A stretch of DNA of 64,000 bases, taken from Maylandia zebra (Eukaryota; Chordata; Actinopteri; Cichliformes; Cichlidae). Location: the NCBI RefSeq assembly GCF_041146795.1, contig NC_135170.1, positions 26,592,033 through 26,656,032 of the forward strand, in the 5' to 3' direction. Below the pieces are notes generated by a model. It searched no databases. It had not been told where the DNA came from and saw only the letters and a program-made list of their open reading frames with translations. How positions within the stretch are numbered: the stretch's first letter is position 1; each line of letters starts with the position of its first letter. Both the position numbers and the translations under genes were made by a program. Positions 47,580 through 59,109 of the stretch are shown here, in pieces.

Positions 47580-50141
47580 GGCAGACTTTTTTTTAAATTC
47601 AGATTTGCATGGCTATTATTTTTATTTTTGTTAATGATCTTATTTGGTGCTTGGACCCAAAAATTCTGTAACATGTCTCTTAATGGACAAAGGACATGTC
47701 TGCTCTGCATGCTCTGTGGGTGTTCTTCTGCTCAAAGCTGTGGCTTTAAAAATGTATTATCTTGTCAGCTATCTCTAAAGCTCACTAATCAAGATTGCTG
47801 CCCTAACAAAGATATATAATACAGGAAATGCGTTTAAATGCACTGCAGTAACCTTTACAAGTCTGTGTATAAAAATGCAACAGATAAATAATTAGATTTC
47901 ATCCCCACTACAGTCTTATTTTGGAAGCATGATGTGCTTGCTGGCCTTATTTGGAAATCTTTACTACACAAATACTTCCTGTTTCAGTTTTAATCAGGAT
48001 AATTCAAACCTTTTTGCATATGGATGTGATGTTTTCCTCTCTCCTGCACATTTTCACAAGTCTGTAGCTGATGTCGAGATGGTTACTTGAATGCACATAA
48101 ACTTAATGAATCAAGCTGATGTTGGACTCAGGGGAATTAACACCTAACAGGCGCTCTTTTTCTAGCTCATCATTTTGGTTTTATGGCTTTCACACATACT
48201 GTATGGTTTGTTCTGTGCTGATTATCAGCTTCGTGCTGCAGCAAAGCTCCGATGAAGCCACTATATCCTGTCCATGCAAAACTACAAATGAAGACAAAGG
48301 TCGTATCAGAGGAATTAAACAGAGCATATATTTTGGACACAATTGCTGTAATACGTTGATACAGCTATATATGGTCAGAGTGGATTTCTCAGCTTTTTGT
48401 GCGGTTGTGCTTTTGGGTTATATTTCTCATCTAGTAATTGTGTTAAAAAATATTGTTTTTATTGTTCATATGACTTGATAATTAGGTACTATTTAACAGC
48501 AATTGTTGCCTCATCTGAATTGTAGACCTCTTGTGTGTCTTTAAAAAAAATAACAATTCATCAAGAAGTACATTAAATATTTGCATAAAACTCATTTTTT
48601 TAAAGCAAAATTAGCAATTCTATGTCAGCATTTTATATATTCATTTTGTTTCTACTCATCTAAACATGTAAATGCTTTGGAAGTACTTTTTATGGAATTA
48701 CTTGAGAGCACAATGTAGTAATTACTTTTTTTAAGTATTCATTTTTAGGATATGCATAAATTATTCATATTTCTTTCTCCTTTTTTGTAAAATTCGATTT
48801 CTGTATGCACTGGTAAGTCTTTCGGATCGCTTCATAATTTTTGCACTGAATAGACTGATAGAGTTTATCAAGTATTGCGCCAACTTTTCACATGACACAA
48901 CAGTTGTTTTACTGAGTCTGCATTTTACCAGAGTTTGTCTAATTGTACCAGTGACATGTTTTTAAGAAACTACATGTGTGTGATTGTAAATCCTGAATTA
49001 AACAATTCAGGAGACGAGGCAAAGTCAAACCAGTTTTCTTTCTCACTCTCGGTCTTTGAGTCTGGCTACATTTTACAATGTTCACTCTGCCATACTAATT
49101 AGTTCTTTAAAAAGTGAATGTAAAGAAGATCATTTGTGATCCAGACTACTGTTGCCAATATAAACATATTTCTTATGAAACCATGTTTTTTTCCTTCTCT
49201 GTCACTGTTCAAATACTGTTTCTGTATGCTCTGTGTTGCCCTAACAACCTGGCACAGCCACCAGTGCTCAATTAGTCATGGACTTAAAGAAAAAAAAAAC
49301 AAGATTTTTCAAATGAGCAAACGCACAACATTAACGTGTTTCGATAGAGAACTTTTAGAGGGAAGAGCATATTCAAAGCTGCAAGTGAACTGAGCTCATA
49401 CTGCAATGTGTAAGTTGAGATTCCCAGCTGTGCTGTCCATAAATACACCATAAAGCGTTCGATTACTCGCTCCCTTGCACTGCAGTTGTGGTCAAAGCTG
49501 ATAGGCTGCGTAGCATTCTGGTCACAGTTGGGAGTCTTACAAGCTACATCCTGCACAAGACCAGCACTGCTGCCTGCTGGGATTTCACAAAGCATGGAGG
49601 TCAGGAGCAATAGGAGGCAAGCATGCAAGACGAAGGGAAAACAAGCGTTTCTTCACAGAGAGTGACACTGAAAGGAAAGAGAAAATGTGGGTCAGGTTGA
49701 TATGCTTTCACCTCTGTGTTCTAGGAGACTCACATGACTCAAAAATTAAGGAATGAAAGTTTGGTGTTTACATTTTATTCTACTCAGATTTCAAGCTGGA
49801 TGTTGGAAAATAGGGGTAGGGGGTGGAGGAACTAGACAGATGTATTCATCCTATATTAGTGGCATTTTAGTTCTGCATATACTTCGATGTCTCTGCAGGC
49901 TTTTAATATCCTGCATACTTGCTTCTAAGATTACTGCAGTGCAGTAAGTGTTATGCTGTTTTTCAGAGGCCTGCAACCTGTTACATTTCCCTCTTTCCCT
50001 TTCACCCCCTCCATCGCCCCCCAAAGTCAGCTGGGAGGGAACTTTTGTTCCAACATAATTCCCTGCAGGGTTGCCAAGGTCTTTCAAGTTGGAGTTCTCT
50101 TTCTCTAGTCTGTTAATCCACAGCTCGGTGCAGAAAATAAC
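47580..50141. other. ICAM-D 3' region and ICAM-E upstream region
   Basis: The first ~500 bases are shared with ICAM-C downstream sequence and are probably 3' UTR. Beyond about 48,100 I recognise no gene. Two short frames with leader-like starts (48,119-48,478 + and 49,284-49,628 -) are listed under findings. Confidence 0.45.
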
Positions 50142-51859
50142 ATGGGAAACAACTTTCTCACATGGATTCTTTTGCTTTGCACATTTTGTTCAGGTAAGAT
50201 TTTGTCGCAGAGGTGTTTCTTTTCACTTCTTTGGGTTGTAGATGACGTTTGGTCTTATGGAAATGCTAGTAAGTAAATCCGGGTTAGAATGATCAGTAAC
50301 TTCTGTGAAATAAATCTAAAGGCGAGCTCGAAGAATTAGAGCAGCCAGTTTTGTGCTGACAAAAATATTTGTCTTCATGCCAAGACTGTTATTTACTCAA
50401 GTGATGAAAGGCCCTAAAGAATAAGATGTGTGGTTGCATGCTGGATGCTTATTAGGTTGCAGCCAAGATATAATGTGGGTGACGCCCTGTAAGTAGGTCA
50501 GTTTAATTCTGCTGTCATAGCACATGTGACTTATTAGTAGTATAGCTATAAATCCCCTATTAGCAATGCACACTTGTAAACTTTGAAAGTATTAGACAAT
50601 TCCTGCTTGATTACTTGTGAGTGTGTTGTAACAGGGTTACATAATGTGCAAGTAGTTACGGCTTTTTCATGTAAATATGAATATGCATTGTGATGATGAT
50701 GACAGAAAAACAGTGAGAGATATCACTGCTGTGTATCTTAGTGTCAGGTGAAGGCTGCTCCCTAATCCTCAAGCCGTCCAGGGTCGTGGTGGGCTTTGGG
50801 GAGTCAGTGTCTGTCAGCTGCGAGGCTGCACGCCCTGTCCGTGTCCTGGGCTGGGAGTCAGCCATCAGTGCTTCACATACACAAGAGGACCGGTCTGTCC
50901 AGTGGAAGGTGGACAGTCTCATTGACTGGATAGAGGAGCCCATCTGTTATGGGGTGTTTTTCACAGCTCCGAAACAATGCGAGGAGAAGCTCAACCTCGT
51001 GCTCTACAGTGAGTTGTTTAAAAGCTGTTGTTAAGATTGATTTCTCAACCGAGCCCTTTTTTGATTGACCTGAACCCTGTGTGTTATTCATTTAGAAACT
51101 CCAGACAGTGTCTCCATCAGACAGGTGAACCACACCGGCCCCATGGTGGCAGGGAAAGAGTACCAGCTGCTCTGCGAAGTTCAGAATATTGCTCCCGTTC
51201 AGTATCTCAGCCTGAGGTGGTACAGAGGGCAGACTGAGGTTTATAACCACTCCTTCTCTGATCTCACCTCTTCCTCACCTGTCCAAGTATCCTCTATCCT
51301 TGTTATCACACCAACTAAAGCTGAGAACGGAGTGCAGTATAAGTGTGTTGCAGAGCTGGAGCTTGGGCCAGAGGGACCACAGCCACCTCCCACTGTTTCC
51401 TCAGAACCTCTCAATGCTTCTGTTTATTGTGAGTCACTAAGCTCTTCTCATTCTTAAAGCAAGTTCCTGCATGCTCGATACAGTGAGAAATGATATGTGT
51501 AACTTTCTCTTTAGTTCCCCCGACATTCCTGAGTCCTGAACCAGAGATTTTGGATTCTATACTGGGGGGTGAGATCATATTAAACTGCACTGCAACAGGA
51601 AACCCCACCCCAATATACAGCTGGCAATCTTCCGTTCCCATGCAGGAGAGGGTGGAGAATGAAGCAACTGTTACCTCCTCCTCGCTGCTCCCAGGGACCT
51701 ACACCTGCACTGCATCCAATACACTGGAAAAGAAAAGCAAGCAGTTCATTGTCAAGGCAAAGACCAAAGGTAGAAGAGAGAAATGAGGCACATGCGCAAC
51801 CTGTCTGTGCATGCTGCAGCCTAACTTGTATCTTCTTTTGCTTTCACCTAGGCGTTTGA
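50142..51859 (+). CDS. ICAM-E: ICAM-like protein, three Ig domains, no TM in main frame
   Basis: Exons 50142-50193, 50742-51008, 51096-51428, 51515-51769, 51852-51859 join in frame to 304 residues. Residues 1-17 are a signal peptide (MGNNFLTWILLLCTFCS). 18-106 is domain 1 with VLGWES (Glu aligned with the ICAM-1 integrin site). 107-217 is domain 2 (LRWYRG, then QYKCVAELELGPEG, close to ICAM-1 domain 2). 218-302 is a C2-type Ig with LNC and YTC. The next exon continues as Gly-Val-stop, so the standard reading is a secreted protein. Reading through the donor at 51,770 also stops quickly (GRREK-stop). Coding sequence is more GC-rich than in ICAM-A to D, and this copy is the most diverged. A later acceptor could restore a hydrophobic end (see findings). 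Confidence 0.82.
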
Positions 51860-52320
51860 AACAACCACTGTGGAGAGGGGGTTGGACGACCACATCAGAA
51901 ACACAGCGAGAAGTTTATCTTTTTTACAGTTTTTATTTCTGGTGTTTTTGTTTTTTTACTTTCACATTTGCTACTCTGGCGATGGAGGTGCATATTTATG
52001 AGACGATCTTCTTATCATCCAGAATTAGTTCACACAGAGAAACAGACCTGAATATGCTGTGCTTGGTAATTACCATTTAATTTGTCAGTGTTGTTTTAGG
52101 ATGTAGTTCACATTTTATGAGACATTCTGTGTCTAATTTATATTTGGATAGGCCCTTTTTTCCTATTAATGAAACTATCTTGTAACACTACAGAAGTGTA
52201 GCTACTCATCATAGCAGTATGACTAGCACCAGGACATGGCTGTAAATATGACGTCTTTGTTTTCTCATCTTTATCAATACAAGTTTAATAAATGAATTGT
52301 AATAAACTTCTTTCATGGAC
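51860..52320 (+). other. 3' UTR and polyadenylation signals of ICAM-E
   Basis: AATAAA at 52,287-52,292 and again at 52,301-52,306, near the edge of a Tc1-like element. The UTR is short compared with ICAM-A and ICAM-B. Confidence 0.65.
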
Positions 52321-52544
52321 CAACAAGCCACCTTTAATCAAACATCTTTCCAAAGGAAAAAAATACTAAGAATACTAACACATAATTTACAGTAGTCTGT
52401 CCAATCCAGATGAAGCTTAAATGAATCATGCAGAACTTAGAACATATAGATAGAATTCATATTAAAGGTAACCTTTATAATTTCCTATATTCATTTTAAG
52501 TAAAATTACATATTCTATTTTGTTCTAATTTTAAAGATTATGAC

Positions 52545-53470
52545 TTGGAGCTCATGGAAATCAGAAGCCAATTTCTCAAATTCTTATTTGAGATATTGTC
52601 TTATATTAATGAAACAAAGATTTACAATACAGAAATATCCAACTTATCAAAAGTATGTTCATCTGTACACTCAATACTTAGTCTGGGCTCCTTTACCGTG
52701 AACTGCTGCATGATTGCAGAGCAGCGTGATGCAGCCGATCAGCCTGCAGCACTCCTGAGGAGTTATTTAAGCCATTGCTTTAATAGCCACCTTCAGCTCG
52801 TGTTTATTTTTGTGTTGGGTGTTTCTCAGCTTGACAATACCCTGCACAGCCTCTCTGTGGCAGGGCTGGGCAATTACCCACCCCCACTCTACCGGATTCA
52901 GTTCTGGCAAGTTGACTGGCCAATTAAGCACATTAATAACCCAGGCAGCAAATCTGGTAGTAGTTTTGAGACTCTGGGCAGGATCTAAGTCCTGCTGAAA
53001 AAGGAAATAAGGTTTATCAGCAGGTGGAAGTATGAAGTGCTCTATAAGCTCTTGGTAGACAGCTGCACTGACATTGCACTTTATAAAACATGGTGAACCA
53101 ACCACATCACAGACCTTGGATTCTGTGCCTCTCCACTCTTCCTCCACGCTCTAGGACTTTGATTTCCAAAACTAAAAAGTAAATCTGGTTCATCTCTGAT
53201 TTAGGAAAAGTCAGTGTTTGCTCTTGATGCACTGGCACCACGCTCAGCCCATTCCTTTTCACCAATGACTTTCTCTGCCTTTCTCCCTTTGTGAACAGCG
53301 TCATTGATCGCTGTCTGGACAAGTGCCAAGTCAGCAGCCTTCCCCCATAATTGCGATTGCACGTGGCATGCCCAGGAGATGAACAGTATTCATGCTGTAA
53401 TAACATTAATTTAATCAAACTTGTGAAAATAATCTAATATCTGAGACACTGATTTTCACAAGCTATAAAA
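52545..53470 (-). mobile_element. Tc1-like transposon remnant
   Basis: On the minus strand it encodes degraded transposase: FLFQQDLDPAQS and WPVNLPELNPVEWGW (53,147-52,767) match the family's FLFQQD and WPxNSPDLNPIENxW blocks. The upstream part (53,418-53,107) covers the region before it. The + strand phrase CTCAATACTTAGTCTGGGCTC at about 52,669 is typical of this fish Tc1 group. Frameshifts make it inactive. This family differs from that at 2,700-3,715. Confidence 0.8.
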
Positions 53471-53610
53471 CACTCTAAATTAACCTAAAAAAAAAAGTTT
53501 ATTTCACTGTGTTTGAAATTAATGCAGAATACATACGTGTTTACCTTTTTAAAGCTATACCAAAAAAACACAACTTTTCACAATATTCAAACAGCTGCCA
53601 TTGCATCATT

Positions 53611-53940
53611 TTCCCTCTGTCACTGGGTCACTACGACTTCTCACCGCGAGATGGCGTGGTTATACTTCTACAGTCATTGATCTTAGGAGGTGATTGGTTG
53701 TTGAAGACTCACATGATCAAAACACTGCCTCGTAAGAGGATTTTTAAATATATAGAGAACTAGTATATGAGTGTTGATTTTAAAAATTTAGTGCCATCTG
53801 TGTGTGGATTTTATCATTTGGACCCCTGTCACGCGGTCACTGCGGCTTCTGACCACGAGATGACGCTGCTGTACTTCCTAAGAGGTGATTGGCTGTTGAA
53901 GAGTCACATGTTCAAAACACTGCTTAGCAAGGGGGGACTA
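53611..53940 (+). repeat. Diverged ~115-base tandem duplication upstream of cmc4
   Basis: Unit 1 (about 53,614-53,735) and unit 2 (about 53,825-53,935) share the order GTCAC..GGTCACT, CGAGATG, AGGTGATTGG, TTGTTGAAGA/CTGTTGAAGA, TCACATG, CAAAACACTGC. Each has a GTGATTGG that reads as an inverted CCAAT box. Position suggests promoter sequence of cmc4. Confidence 0.7.
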
Positions 53941-54100
53941 GCATGAGCAGCTAACATTAGTTAGCTTTTTGAGACTAATTATTAGGTCCATGACAACTAC
54001 TTAAAAGTGATAAAGGTGGGAGTCATTTCTTGGGTTCTTTCTTATGTTAAGTCCTCTTTGCATTTGCTCACAACAAAGAATGTCGTGTTCTCTTTCAGAA

Positions 54101-54378
54101 ATGCCACAGAAGGATCCGTGCCAAAAGCAAGCATGTGCAATTCAGAAGTGTTTACAAGGTGCTTTAAGCGCTCACTTTGACGCAATTATATGTTGGTGAA
54201 GTGAACCTGAACTGTTGCCTAACTCTATCTCCCCCCTGCAGCTAATAAGTACGTGGAAAGCCTGTGCGAGAAGGAGATCGCGGAGATGCGGCGGTGCTGT
54301 CAAGTGCATGCGGGAAACTCCATTTGCTGCTCCGGGTTCAAAGACTCAAAACCCGCAGAGAGCAAAAGTAGCGAATAG
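54101..54378 (+). CDS. cmc4: CMC4, twin CX9C mitochondrial protein
   Basis: Two coding exons, 54101-54158 and 54242-54378, give 64 residues beginning MPQKDPCQKQAC, nearly the same as vertebrate CMC4 (p8MTCP1, 68 residues in human). Cysteines at 7, 17, 28, 38, 39 and 49 form C-X9-C pairs (7/17, 28/38, 39/49), the helical-hairpin fold oxidised in the mitochondrial intermembrane space. The family is small and its exact role is poorly known. The ATG lies two bases after a TTTCAG acceptor, so a 5' non-coding exon is expected upstream, perhaps near the duplicated CCAAT-containing block. AATAAA at 54,733-54,738 and 54,930-54,935 are candidate polyadenylation signals. In human, CMC4 is on Xq28, so its place beside ICAM/CDC37 is fish-specific or rearranged. 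Confidence 0.92.
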
Positions 54379-57299
54379 TTCCATGTTACATGTATTCATG
54401 CAAGTCATAATTCTGCATTGTATTAGTATAACATGACAGTGGAGTTTGCTGAGTTGTTGCATATTTATTTGTCTGTCTGCTACCATCCGTTTGTAAATTT
54501 AAATAGTGTTTTCTCACAGCAGACATTTTGAGATTGCAGAGAGCCTCATAATCACTCATCCCCCTGGGGCTAAATGGCACACATCTGGCAGCCTCACAAA
54601 GCTGAACAATGCAAGCTGTCTAATGTATTTAAATATTATATCGTGTGGTTCTGTCCACACCCAATGTATTTCTCATGCCTAGTATGAAATTTCAAGTATG
54701 TGTGTGGCAAGGAGTTTTATTCTAATTATAGTAATAAAGATTTTTTTAAATTAAGAATTTCCCTGGAAATCGAGACTAACTTGTTATTCATATCTCAGCC
54801 TACAGCAAACATCGTACAGTGGATAGCTTTTAGGGGTGTAGAGGAGAACATGGCAGAAAGACAAAGTTTAATGCTAGCTGGGTAGACAAGGATGAGGCTC
54901 TAACAATTGTTTTTTCCTTCTGGAAAAGAAATAAAATGTTTGCACTTTGAATGAAACAATTGGGTTATACTTTTTAAATTAGGAGCATCATTCACCACTC
55001 ATGCAATGATTAGGACAAGAAAGTCATTACAATTTAAGATTTGTTGATTGATTCATGTTGTCAAACATTTTCTTTATGGAAGCAGGTAAAAGTGGAGGTG
55101 TGAAATTAATAATACTCTGGTAGATTTGTGGCTTTCAGTTAATTCAACAACCTTATTGACTACATAATTGTAATTAGAACTACATAATGCCCTGGGTAGA
55201 TTTTATTCCTAGGTGTGTTGTTTTCACCTTCCATTCTGCTGGGTCGATTCTGGCCCTCGGGCCAGAACTGGGTCAGCCACACCTCCTCAATGACTTAAAA
55301 CTTTTAGTCCCTGGTGTTATGGGCCCCAGGGGTCCAGGCCCATCCAAAAAGGTCAGTGCACCCCCTCAGCTGAATTCTACTGGCATAGTTTTGGAGGCAG
55401 GCACTGTGGCAACTCATAAAGAGAGAAGCAAAAAGAATAATTTTAGTAAAATTAAATCCTTCAGTTTGGTAATGAAGGAGATCTAAATCATTGATAAGCT
55501 ATTACAGTAAAAACCAAGCTCATGTTACTTATTTGATTAATAGTAGCTTAGTGACTAGGAAGTAATCTCAGTAGTGTGACTCAGGAGGACACTGATTTTT
55601 GGAGCGAATGGGCCTGTGCAAGTCAAACAATGGGAAGAGCCCCCATATGACTCTTTGGAACAAAAAAAATGTCATTTTTTCGACTTGTGTAGTTTGTTAT
55701 AGGTGGTGTGGATATTCTTGTGGTTTAAAGTTGCTTGTTTGTTCTTGAATTTGTTGTGTACTTTTAAAGGTGGCCCAGCTGCCCCCATATTTGCAAGGGG
55801 TCATTACAGCGAGTAGCACCAGATTTCTGATTTGTCAGGCCCTTCTTGACACAACATCAGATGGGTTGAAACAGGGACCTTTTGCTTGTTGGGTGAATGT
55901 GTAAAACTCTACACTATGGAGTGTATAGGTTATTATTATACGGGACTCCCTCTTTCTGTAACATTTTAAATATACCTTTAACCTTTTATTTTTAGCTATG
56001 CATCTTATTTTACCCTCTGTTTTTAAAGTGTAAGTGCAAATGTGCACACAATGTATAGGATAAATGTACCTAAATGTCTCTGAAGATGTAACTCATGCCT
56101 AATATTTTTTAGGCATGGTCTGAATATTTGTGAATCCAGGCCTTGGATTATTTTAACACTGACACCCTGGTTGTACCTGTTAGACCCAGACAAACTACAT
56201 TGTTAAGGATTTCCTTAGTACATGAGCTCCACATTCTCTGCATGGGAGTCATTGCCATCTTGAGCAGCTGTAAACGGTTGCTCAGGCTCATTTTACACTT
56301 TGAAACCTTGCCTCCTTTTGTCAAAACTCTAAACAAGTAAATTCACACAACTTCTGGCAAATCTTACTAACTCATCAACACAGTTTTGCACGTTCTCAAA
56401 ACCACGGAGTGTTGTCAGATCACACAGGGAACCATTGAGAATAATCACACCACACATGGTACATTGCACAATACGCCTAGGACGAAAAATGTAAACAGCT
56501 TTCAAAACATGTAACTCAAGTCTTTCCGGCCTCGTGTGGCCATCTTGCATGTAAAAAAAAAAATTTGAATAAAAAATAGATCCCTCCTAACACACACGCA
56601 CACACATACTGCCATCCACTCCTCAGCTTCCCTTTTATTTACCAAGACATCATTGTGGCAACAGAGGATCTGCTGAGAAACCAGTTTTATTCTCATCTAA
56701 CATAATTATAAAAAATTAGAAACCATAAAACTGGAGTCTGGGAAAAATGTGAAACACTTTAATGAGTACATAATTGTGAGAAAAGAAAATCACCTACTTC
56801 ACACTTCTGCTGTTTCTTTTTATATGGGTTATCAATTCGTGCACAAAAATATGATAATATAAATGCTTGAATATTTTTTGGGAATGACTGTTCTTCATCT
56901 TATTCTTCCTCCTGTGCCTCACATAATTTCCACCACCCTTTGAGCCATCTTAGCAGGCCAAAGTGGCTTTATATCTTATATCTAGATTTTAAGAAATGAC
57001 ATCTGTGCTGTAATTGTGATTAATGTCTGCTTGCGGTTCTTGACGTACGAATGCAAGTGAATCACTGTGCAGAAATTAGTTTCTTAAGGCTTTAAGCTTT
57101 AGTCTCTTAACTTATAGCTTTAATAGAATTATACATGTAAAAGTAAAGAGTGTTGATAAAGGTTTATACATTCAGACCAATCAAATGTATAGCCAAAGAC
57201 ATATATACGGCAATAAAATAAGAAAAAAATCAAGAAATGCAGGCTTTCGATCTTTTGATATAGCGATGTTGAATGTTTTCAGTTCATATGTTCAACAGG
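54379..57299. other. Intergenic, no gene recognised
   Basis: Contains the probable cmc4 3' UTR at the left. A short perfect palindrome (TTCTGGCCC / GGGCCAGAA) lies near 55,245-55,265. No exon series or domain is seen in the remaining open frames. Confidence 0.45.
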
Positions 57300-58570
57300 T
57301 TGGATGCCAGTTAGAAAAGAATGAGGAATCCTGGATTAAGTTGGATGAAGTGGTGGAGAGTGGCAACTGAAGCAGCGTTCAATGGATATGTAGGTTAAAA
57401 GTTGGTCAGAGGTTTTGGGTTAAGGAAAGAAATGTGAAAGCACTGATGGTAGTGGGTCGAGAAGAGGGTGGCATAAGAATGGAGCAAGCAAACATGTTGA
57501 AGGTGTAATCTGAAAGAGACAGGAACCTGCTCAGTGGTTTCAGGGGAGAATGGAACTGGGCAGTATTAGATGGTAGTCTGTAAGATGAGTCTGGACATCA
57601 AAAAGAGGAAGCAATTGAAGGCAGAGATAATTACTGAATGGTGGAGGTTGAGGAAGGAAGAATGCTGTGCAGAGTTCAGGGAAGAGTTGAGGCCAGCTCA
57701 TGGTAATAGTGAGGAGTCATCAGATGACTGGGAAAGTACAGCTGTAGTGGTGAGGGAAACTGACAAGAACATATTTCATACTTAATGTCGAAATGAAAAA
57801 ATACGGGAAAGCATTCAAAGGAAGTTAGCAAAGACAAGGTAATATAGTAAGGGAAATAAAGAATGTAGATATGAGTACTGTTAAGCAAGGTCTACAGCAA
57901 AGGAAAAGGCTTATAGTGAGATGCATCTGAGAATGGACATTGAGAAAGGAGAAAAAGACTTCTTCTATCAGCTAGGCAGAGCCCTCAACCTTGAAAGGAT
58001 GTGCAGCAGTTCAGGGTGATTAATGATAAAGACAGAAATGTACTAACAAGTAAAGGGGGCTTGGAAGGTGGAAGGAGTACTTTGAGGAGCTGATTAATGT
58101 GAAAAATGAGTGGGTGAGGGAGGATGCATGAAGGACAGGAGGACAGTTGGTGAATCAGGAAGTGCAAGGGATTCGGAAGGAGAAAGTGAGGGCAGGTGTG
58201 GTGAGGAAGAGTGAAAAGTGGCTAGTATAGATGGTTTCTCTATACCTGTTGGAGATGAGCAGTGGACTTTTTACCCAGATTGTTTACCTGCACCAATATT
58301 CAAGAGTGAAGATGGTGTGCAGAATCGCAGTGCCTACAATAGATGAAGGTGAAAATAGATGGGCATGATTAGAGGAGGAATAATGATATAGAGAACACGT
58401 AATGTTGAAGATGGACCTAGTGGGCAGGAAGGAAAGAGGAAGACTACATAGAAGTTTAATAGATGTAGTGAAGAAGGACACGCAGATGGATGATGATGAT
58501 GTTAGGGATAGGATGAGATGGAGACAGATGATTCCCTGTGGCAATCAGAAGATGTGGGGTTCCTATTTTT
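57300..58570 (+). pseudogene. Decayed LINE endonuclease/reverse transcriptase
   Basis: Broken frames read as a fish LINE polyprotein. 57,570-57,785 includes WWRLRKEECCAEFREELR and DDWESTAVVVRET, the region between endonuclease and reverse transcriptase. 58,402-58,560 includes KERGRLHRSLIDVVKKD and DRMRWRQMIPCGN, the C-terminal end. The catalytic reverse-transcriptase centre is deleted between them. Not functional. Confidence 0.7.
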
Positions 58571-58737
58571 CATTAATTGAAGTCATTTTAAATTAAATTA
58601 TTTAAGTCTCTATACTTTAGGTATTATAACATATTAAGACTAAACAAATACATAATTATTCTTTACCTTTACACTTCATTTTTGTTCCGACAAATTTAAA
58701 AAGATGATGTTTTGAAGAGAAGTTACAGCGAGTCATT

Positions 58738-58772
58738 TATTTTATTTTACTTTATTTTATTTTATTTATCTA
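58738..58772. repeat. (TTTTA)n microsatellite
   Basis: Several imperfect TTTTA units, about 340 bases upstream of the cdc37 start codon. Confidence 0.85.
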
Positions 58773-58807
58773 GTCGAAGTACAAGGAAAGGAACAGCACT
58801 CTTGTGT

Positions 58808-58881
58808 TTCCGGCGTCGTCCTGTTGACGCAATGACGCGATGACGTCAAACGGAAATCTGTAGCTCCAATTCTTTCTAGAA
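58808..58881 (+). promoter_or_regulatory. Candidate cdc37 core promoter with a perfect CRE
   Basis: A local CpG-rich patch holds TTTCCGG (ETS-like, about 58,808), a perfect TGACGTCA (58,841-58,848) and CGGAAAT just after it. TTCTAGAA at 58,874-58,881 is a two-unit heat-shock-like site; three units are normally needed for strong HSF binding, so that part is weak. It lies about 230-300 bases before the ATG. Function is inferred from motif and position only. Confidence 0.45.
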
Positions 58882-59109
58882 TTCTGTAGCACTCTCTAGC
58901 CCGCTGTCTTCAGGGATGTTCATCTGAGTTTGTCTACATCTAATACAGCAAGAAGCTCTTCTAAAGAAACAAATACGTATTTCTGCGCTGTGCGGCGATC
59001 TTGCGGTCTGTCCTTGTTTCAATCAAACTTGTTAGCTTCTCATAGCTCGCGAACTTAGCTGAAGCCTATTGTAAGCTAACGGTGTTAGCTTTGGGGTCTT
59101 GGTGTCAGG

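Larger units (their letters stand above)
42682..48095 (+). repeat. Segmental duplication holding ICAM-D (copy 2)
   Basis: Partner of 36,036-41,795. This copy kept the third Ig exon and both TM exons, and gained a 5'-truncated LINE in intron 1. Confidence 0.75.
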
